Positions 58,446-64,000 of a DNA stretch of 64,000 bases are shown here, one piece after another; positions within the stretch are counted from its first letter, which is position 1; each line of letters starts with the position of its first letter. The notes under the pieces are model-generated. The model ran no database searches, was not told the DNA's origin, and saw only the letters and a list, made by a program, of their open reading frames with translations. The DNA comes from Eustoma russellianum (taxonomy: Eukaryota > Streptophyta > Magnoliopsida > Gentianales > Gentianaceae): assembly GCA_036186865.1 (NCBI GenBank), contig AP025047.1, positions 24,479,056 to 24,543,055 of the forward strand, given 5' to 3'. The translations under genes were made by a program, and so were the position numbers.

Positions 58446-59526
58446 CTGTCACCACGTTCGCATCCTCTTGGACTTCAGCGTCCGTCATCGCGTGGACTCT
58501 CGCATTAGGCCTGCCTCTCTGCTGCTGGGCCGGCCCTGCTGCTGCCTGAGGTTTAGTATTCCATTCAGGGCAGTCCCTGATCCTATGTCCCGTCTTTCCA
58601 CACTTGAAACATGCACCGCTAATCTTCCAACATTCACCCACGTGTCTCCTTTGGCAATGCGGGCACTCTGCTGGTGCTTGGCGGTTCTGTTGGTTCTGTT
58701 GTGGTGCCCTCAGCACTGGCCCCGCCTGCCCTTTCCTAGGGATCTTGACCCAACGTCCGGGTCTACCTCCGCTTGCTTCTACTCTCGGTCTCTTACTCGT
58801 CTCCTCTCGGACCTCCCTCGGTTGTGACCTACGCATGTCACTCTCCACTCGATAACATGCGTCCAACATCTCCTCAAAGGTTTTCAAGCTCGACCCCGCT
58901 ATTGCCGTCCGTATGCGGGGGTTCAACCCTTCTTCAAATTTCAGCATCTTCATCCGGTTATTTTCCAGTACCATGGGCGTGAACTTACCCAGGGCATGGA
59001 ACCTGTCCGCATAGTCAGAAACAGTCATTCTCCCCTGCTCAAACCTGTCGAACTGCCTCATCTTCTCTAGGACGGCGGTCTCAGGCACATAGTAGTCCTT
59101 GTAGGCCTTCACAAACTGACTCCACTGGATGGGAGGTGTCATCTTGGGTAGAATGCCGTTCCACCAGGCATTCGCTCTGCCATTCAGAAAAGGTGTGGCT
59201 ACATCCACTTTATGTTCTTCAGGCACTTGTACAAGCCTGAAGCATTTTTCTATCTCATCAAGCCAAAACCCAGCAACCTCTGGGTCAGTTGTCCCTTCAA
59301 AGTTTGGGGCGTGCATCTTGCGCATTTCCCCAATATAGTACCTGACGCCTTGTTGGGGAGGTGGTGGAGGAGGTTGTTGTGGTTGTTGCTGCTGCTGAGC
59401 AACCCCTTGCGCTATCACCGTGATAGCATCAATCAGTGCTTGGGGTACTAATACTGGAGGTGGCGGTGGTGGAGGGTTGTTGTTTCCATTGCCACCATTT
59501 CCTTGATTATCGCGTCTAGGAGGCAT
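58435..59526 (-). CDS. Gag of element C
   Basis: Intact Gag starting MPPRRDNQGN at 59526, chosen because A and B start with the same MPPRR; an upstream in-frame ATG at 59598 would add 24 residues read from the candidate leader intron. It has a Pro/Gln-rich N-terminus, a gag core (WLDEIEKCFRLVQVPEE, ANAWWNGI), CPHCQRRHVGEC and a CCHC knuckle CFKCGKTGHRIRDC. Unspliced RNA stops three codons after the junction (GTT, then TAA). Splicing at 58446/58445 joins it to protease. No damage seen, so Gag could still be made from this copy. Confidence 0.92.
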   Translation of the reverse strand: MPPRRDNQGNGGNGNNNPPPPPPPVLVPQALIDAITVIAQGVAQQQQQPQQPPPPPPQQGVRYYIGEMRKMHAPNFEGTTDPEVAGFWLDEIEKCFRLVQVPEEHKVDVATPFLNGRANAWWNGILPKMTPPIQWSQFVKAYKDYYVPETAVLEKMRQFDRFEQGRMTVSDYADRFHALGKFTPMVLENNRMKMLKFEEGLNPRIRTAIAGSSLKTFEEMLDACYRVESDMRRSQPREVREETSKRPRVEASGGRPGRWVKIPRKGQAGPVLRAPQQNQQNRQAPAECPHCQRRHVGECWKISGACFKCGKTGHRIRDCPEWNTKPQAAAGPAQQQRGRPNARVHAMTDAEVQEDANVVTGTT

Positions 59527-59529
59527 TTT

Positions 59530-59663
59530 CTGCAAGTTCAAGCTTATTAGTACCTGGGGCAGTTCCAAAACATGTACTTGGGTCCATAATGTGTACAAAG
59601 CGGAATTTATAAATGAAAATAACTACATTTATTGATTTCACTTAATCGCGCTCGTACACACAC
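59530..59663 (-). other. Candidate leader intron of element C (134 nt)
   Basis: Donor GG|GTGTGTGTAC at 59663; TACTAAT, a perfect branch motif, about 22 nt before the acceptor GAACTTGCAG at 59530, three bases before the gag ATG. Confidence 0.55.
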
Positions 59664-59787
59664 CCATCCCAATCAAGCTTAAATCTAAGATGGCATACTT
59701 AGACTTAAAGATCAACTTACGGTGAAAATCATAACTTAAGACTCTACATGTCATAACCTAGGTCTCCGAGGTAGATCTGAAGCCTAG

Positions 59788-59799
59788 GCTCTGATACCA
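59788..59799 (-). other. Primer binding site (C)
   Basis: TGGTATCAGAGC, two bases inside the 5' LTR end. Confidence 0.92.
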
Positions 59800-60076
59800 C
59801 CTGTAGCGCCCCGACCTGGACAGCGGAATCCGAACCGGTTCACCCGTTGTAGCTTACTGAGAAGACTACAAGACGTCTCATCTCTCGAATACACATCATC
59901 GATGACGTAAGAGAAACAAGCGCGGAAACATATCATGCCAATCTAAAACATCAACTTAATACGTCAAAGACAATGTAATTTCTAAAAGATCTGTATATGG
60001 TCGCAGCCATCTAAAACCTCAAACAAACTATGGAGCAGAAATATCAAAGCTATCCACATAATGCCCACTACAAAGT

Positions 60077-60141
60077 CTAAACATCCCATTCAGCCCACTC
60101 GCCGTCGTCCTCAATGAAGATCATATCGTAACTGGGTTCAT
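60077..60141 (-). CDS. Conserved LTR micro-exon of element C (5' copy)
   Basis: After TTGCAG the frame reads DEPSYDMIFIEDDGEWAEWD, then V and TAG. With the proposed GC donor the frame would be open upstream for roughly 40 codons but without an ATG. Phase at the acceptor matches A and B. Confidence 0.6.
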
Positions 60142-60365
60142 CTGCAAGATCAAAGGCAGTACCCTTAGCGAAAACGCTAGCAAGTACAGCAGTTTGCACG
60201 TACGTAACAACACATCGCAAATTAGATAACGCTCGTAGTCATACCACATTGACTCTCGTGATGCATGTCAAAATATGCACTACACTACACAGTCACAAAT
60301 GCATGAGCCATTTCTTTTCAAATCAGTGCAATGCATGTCACAATGTCCGGTCTCGTACTCGTAAC

Positions 60366-60645
60366 CCTGTAACGCACCCCGGCTTATATTTCCATCCCGG
60401 TTAACGTTACAGGCTCGTTATGCTCTGTGATGCACCTCGGCTTATATTTCCATCCCGATTAACATCACAGACTTGTAAAACTCTACTATGCACCTCGGCT
60501 TAAATTTCCATCCCGATTAACATTGTAGAGGACTTTATACCCTGCAACGCACCCCGGCTTAAATTTCCATCCCGGTTAACGTTACAGTCTTTTGTGCCCT
60601 ACAGTGCACCCCGGCTTAAATTTCCATCCCGGTTAACACTGTCGG
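60366..60645 (-). repeat. Covarying hairpin array in LTR C (5' copy)
   Basis: Five units of about 60 bp around a CTTA(T/A)ATTTCCATC loop. Plus-strand outer arms: GTAACG/CGTTAC, TGTGATG/CATCACA, CTCTAC-ATG/CAT-GTAGAG, GCAACG/CGTTAC and CAGTG/CACTG. Inner arms are CCGG/CCGG in units 1, 4 and 5 but TCGG/CCGA in units 2 and 3, so paired bases change together. Confidence 0.85.
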
Positions 60646-61159
60646 TCACCTTCGCAAATCGGTGCCGAAACACCTCTCTTATCAAAACCATATGCAATGC
60701 GCGTGCCATGATGCAAGACTCATCATCTCATTCTCTTTTCTCATTCTCGTATGCAATTCACATTCATATAAGTCATTCATGTACACATGCGCAAGTACAA
60801 ACACACACGAGTTTCCACTAACTTACACGCCATCACTTAAGCTTCGACTATCGATTCAACACTTAGTCATGATCCTAAGATCCATAACCTAAGCCAAATA
60901 TCCCTTAACCATTCCTCGTTGAACTCTCAAACACCTCGTACCTTCATCTCCTAACCCGCCTAAGTCAATCACGTTGACACTTGATTCGAGAACCCATCGA
61001 AGTCACCGACATTGGTCACCATCCTAGGTCATGTTCCCAAGACTTATGCTACCCTTAATCAGGTCTTAAGAAGTCTCTAAAGTCACCCGAAGACTCCCCG
61101 AACTTCCCTCTTTCTTCCTCTATTTTTCACAAAATTGACGGACTTCATCCCCTATACTT

Positions 61160-61415
61160 CGATCGATCGATGTCCAACTGGGGACATCGATCTCTCACTT
61201 CGATCGATCGATGTCCTTATGAGGACATCGATCTCTCAGGCTCAACCCACATCGATCGATCGATGTCCGTCTGGGAACATCGATCGCTCCAACCTCTTGC
61301 ACATCGATCGATCGATGTCCTGCTGAGGACATCGATCTCTCCTCAACCCTTACATCGATCGATCGATGTCCTTCTGAGGACATCGATCTCTGACATCGAT
61401 CGATCGATGTCTGCG
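61160..61415 (-). repeat. GATCGATG hairpin array in LTR C (5' copy)
   Basis: Units of about 45 bp, each GATCGATGTCC, a 4-5 base loop, then GGACATCGATC (an 11-bp stem in the best units). Five full units plus a half unit. Confidence 0.85.
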
Positions 61416-62015
61416 TACCCCCCAACTTTCCTCTGCGTTTTCTGCAACCACTGCAGAACCAAAAACACCACATATGTCCAACGTTAATCCACTCAATCCA
61501 ATCCTAACCCCCGCTATCATTCACGCTTAATCTATAGATTCAGACACTTATACGCATACATACACGATTCAAACCTACCACGCAATCATCCAACTCCTTT
61601 AAACCCTCAAAGGTCTCATCTTTTCTCAATCCCACGCAACCACACAAGCACATCAAGAAGGAATACCGGGGTGGGGATTTGCATGATTTCACATAATCAA
61701 CAACAACAACAATTACTTTTCCATATACATTGGCCAAATCTCGAAAACAAATCACATAGATCGTATGCAAATAATCAAAGAACGAATCTACTGCACGGTG
61801 ATCCAATTTGATAACAAAATAGGCCGATTTTCTTTCGCAAATCGTAAGAACTTATAAGATGATTACTTGCCTTTGATTACTCGAGAACGGATTGAAGAAC
61901 GGATGGAAGTTGAATGGAAATTCGAGACCTTCTTCTCTAGGGTTGATGGAGTCGCTTATGGGAGAGGGGCTGCGTCAGTTTTCTCTGCGTAATGAGGAAA
62001 CTGACGTTGGTCAGG

Positions 62016-62024
62016 TTTTTATAT
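62016..62024 (-). promoter_or_regulatory. TATA box of C 5' LTR
   Basis: ATATAAAAA on the minus strand, about 235 nt into the LTR and about 145 nt before the GC donor. Same site in the 3' LTR at 54611-54619. Confidence 0.6.
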
Positions 62025-62264
62025 GGCCAGGGTAAAGTTTGGTGTTTCTAAATTATATCTTATTTTCCTATTTTCCTTAAAGGATAAACTTAATTATTTA
62101 GTTCTAAATCAAATATAAATAAATTCTATTATTAATTCCTTCATTAATCTCTATTTAATCCTCTCATTAATGTCTAATTAATTCCCGTTGACCGTCATTA
62201 ATTTCCGTAAAATCCTTCTTTGTCTTTTAATTACCCTACGGAGGGTGCGGGGCATAACAAGGTA

Positions 62265-63348
62265 TACAGAAAAAAGATATATATGTTTGAATCTACTTTT
62301 TAGACGACCATGATATATGTTTAATACAACATTAAAAACCTCTTCTTTTAGACAACTGACCAAAACGATCATAGGGGATCAATAGGTGTTCACATAGGGA
62401 TCGCAACGAGTTCCACGGTTGCTTAATGAAGCATTCGAGTAAGTTAGGTTTTGAGATACGTTTAAAATAAGGAGAAGGGCATGATTAATGCAATATGTTC
62501 TCAAAAGATTTTGAAGGAATGTGCATGCCTTATAAATACAATCATGTCGAGTATGAACCCATTTTACAATCATACTTTCTCACTTTTTTACGCCGTTAAA
62601 GATGTTGAGAGAACCAAAGTACATATTGGGTGTGGCATGATGTGTGACTTCGTACTAATAAATTTAAGACTTAAATCCAGATATGCTCCATTTTAGTGCA
62701 AGGACTTTATTAAGTCTTGGTATGATTTCGAGATAAATTATTCGATCCCATAGAAAAGATGAAGCGAATATTATTTTATGCACATGAAAAATCATTTATC
62801 GAGGTGGCATAGTAGGTTGGTAGTTGAATTGATAAAGAGGAACATGGGAGCGTTGAATGTGTTGAGGAACATCTAATAAACAATCTTTTCACTGGGTTTC
62901 TCATTGAGGTTTCGGCATGCATTGATGATTTCAGACTTTGTCGCCCTATGTTTTTTTCTTGACGCGACGTTTGAGTGTAAGGGCACTCGTTTAACAATGG
63001 AAAATATGCAAAAATTGTGAGTGTTGTTCCTTTGTATATATCATGTTTGATCACGATCTTTCTTTTATGTTGATTCAGTAGATTCGATTAAACGCTTATT
63101 CGTTTGCTCCAAATATGGAGCTTGCTTGTTGAAGATTCTGATCGCTTGGCATGTAAGAAAAGAAGTGATGGCACGATTGACACAGTTGGCAGTGGCATAG
63201 GTGGCACGACTCGCACGGATGACACGGTTTGCACGGTGGGCACGGTTGGCACGGTTGGCAGTGGCATGACTGGCAGGCAGGTTCAGCGTGCCAAGACTGT
63301 GGCGAGTACGTAGTACGCAAAAGATGTATGTTGCTGATCTCTGTGTTC
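62265..63348. other. Intergenic DNA between C and I
   Basis: No gene supported. Contains the GGCACGGTT minisatellite (63165-63290). Confidence 0.65.
63165..63290. repeat. GGCACGGTT-type minisatellite
   Basis: About a dozen imperfect 9-12 bp units such as GGCACGGTT, GGCAGTGGCAT and GACACGGTT. Confidence 0.8.
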
Positions 63349-63764
63349 TGTTAGAGGTAGTTATTGCGTGTGGGGCTCACCTAACTAAGTATGGTGCGGG
63401 AGGATCAGCGAAGAGGTGATGAAGTTGAAGCTCCACGTCGGATTAAACGCGCCTGTAGCTAAGAGGATGCAGTAGACTGGAGTAACGAACTGTTTTAAGC
63501 ACGTGGGATAATTTTGCCTTCAAGGACATTCCATTGGTTGTATAAATAGAGTAGGTTGCTGTATGTAGAGAGATGAACGAAATGACAGTTTCTTCTTCAT
63601 AATGCCAAGCTCTCCTTCATCGTCTTAGCTGAGCATATTGCGCTAGCTTGTTGTTTACACTGAAACATTTGATTCTCTTTTCTTCTCTAAGTTATTTCTT
63701 AAGCATTGTTGTTTGTTGATTGCTTGTTCTATTTAGATTATGGTTGTTGGTTCAAAAATTAACA

Positions 63765-63777
63765 TAGTACCAGAGCC
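63765..63777 (+). other. Primer binding site (I)
   Basis: TAGTACCAGAGCC, a variant of TGGTATCAGAGC directly after AACA. Confidence 0.55.
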
Positions 63778-63822
63778 ATTTCCTTCCTCTGTTTGAGTCT
63801 CTGAAAGTTTTCTGTAAATTCC

Positions 63823-64000
63823 ACGGCTTCGTCTTCGACTAATCCTCCTCTTGGATTTAGAGCTAATCAAACTGGCTCAAATGAGAATCAGACAAATAAT
63901 CCATATTACATTCATCCCAATGACAGTCCAGCTATATTTTTTTGGTGCAGCCACCGCTCACTCCACATAATTTTCACTCGTGGAGCCGTGCATTTCAGAT
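63823..64000 (+). pseudogene. Gag of element I (partial, broken)
   Basis: The frame ASSSTNPPLGFRANQT, then NPYYIHPNDSPAI, is the copia gag N-terminus and resembles element F. The codon at 63823 where ATG is expected reads ACG. An extra T in the run near 63940 shifts the frame, after which QPPLTPHNFHSWSRAFQ is read in another frame to the window end. Confidence 0.7.

Larger units (their letters stand above)
60142..61870 (-). other. Candidate LTR intron of element C (5' LTR, 1729 nt)
   Basis: Donor TCAAAG|GCAAGTAATC at 61871/61870, the same ten bases after the junction as in element A; acceptor GATCTTGCAG ending at 60142, with TTCGCTAAG about 27 nt upstream as in A. The 3' LTR copy spans 52782-54465. 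Confidence 0.6.
52442..62259 (-). mobile_element. Element C: complete, young Ty3/gypsy chromovirus
   Basis: Two near-identical LTRs (2413 and 2458 bp; the difference is one repeat unit) enclose gag, PR, RT, RNase H, integrase and a full chromodomain on the minus strand. Plus-strand flanks are AGGTG (52437-52441) and AGGTA (62260-62264), a 5-bp duplication with one mismatch. Two gag-pol introns are present (58337-58445, 56746-56815). One nonsense codon (58194-58196) and one frameshift (near 56065) disable Pol. Confidence 0.96.
59802..62259 (-). repeat. 5' LTR of element C
   Basis: Starts TGTTATGCCCCGC at 62259, ends GGGGCGCTACA at 59802. TATA box at about 62016-62024, GC donor at 61871/61870, GATCGATG hairpins at 61160-61415, covarying hairpins at 60366-60645, acceptor at 60142 and micro-exon at 60077-60141. 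Confidence 0.96.
63349..64000 (+). mobile_element. Element I: start of a Ty1/copia element, cut by window edge
   Basis: A probable 416-bp 5' LTR (TGTTAGAGG at 63349 to AAAATTAACA at 63764), then a PBS-like TAGTACCAGAGCC, then gag. LTR ends are inferred from TGTTA/TAACA symmetry and the PBS; no partner LTR is in view. Confidence 0.7.

Noticed and set aside
63096..63320. Cys/His/Pro-rich minus-strand frame (CQSCHCQPCQPC-like)
   Set aside because: It is the antisense of a GGCACGGTT minisatellite; the Cys spacing follows the repeat, not a zinc-binding fold.
1..64000. CRISPR arrays, rRNA or bacterial operons
   Set aside because: The repeats seen are LTR tandem repeats without unique spacers; all protein signals are plant retrotransposon.

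Overview
The window reads as intergenic DNA from a flowering plant, probably a eudicot. The evidence is the set of elements it carries: chromodomain Ty3/gypsy elements primed by initiator-Met tRNA, a Tat-clade Ty3/gypsy element, Ty1/copia elements, a tRNA-derived SINE and a hAT-type MITE. I found no convincing host gene. By my own boundaries about 86% of the window is mobile DNA. The species cannot be named from sequence alone.

Layout (letters are my labels): A, 1-6160 (-), a Ty3/gypsy chromovirus cut by the left edge. A hAT MITE at 6433-6625 and plain intergenic DNA to 9836. B, 9837-19845 (+), a complete chromovirus. A SINE at 21215-21458 with a 16-bp target duplication. E, 21595-32617 (+), a complete Tat/Retand-like Ty3/gypsy element with a 3' tandem repeat and a spliced antisense gene. 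F, 32913-38493 (-), G, 40482-46330 (-) and H, 46682-52411 (+), three complete Ty1/copia elements with perfect 5-bp target duplications. C, 52442-62259 (-), a complete chromovirus with near-identical LTRs. I, from 63349 (+), the start of another copia element cut by the right edge.

The most interesting result is that the three chromoviruses A, B and C behave like split genes. All three have the same LTR plan: promoter end, a 5' splice site (GC donor in A and C, GT in B), an intron-like block of 1.67-1.88 kb carrying tandem hairpins whose arms change in a compensating way, then a 3' splice site and a tiny conserved exon coding for GEPxYxMIFIEDDGEW-like residues, then about 340-350 nt to the LTR end. 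A second candidate intron lies in the leader just before gag, with a CTAAT-type branch site in each element. A third, 84-109 nt, sits exactly at the gag/protease junction in all three. Retaining it ends Gag within a few codons; removing it joins Gag to Pol in frame. Two more introns inside RT/RNase H are present in B (both) and C (one) and precisely absent in A. I infer that splicing controls Gag versus Gag-Pol output and that introns have been lost by copying spliced RNA.

Most copies look dead. Pol of B, C, E, F, G and H carries nonsense codons and/or frameshifts. A is open to the window edge but has FINDIL where the RT catalytic FIDDIL box is expected. C is young by LTR similarity yet defective, which suggests it was mobilised in trans.
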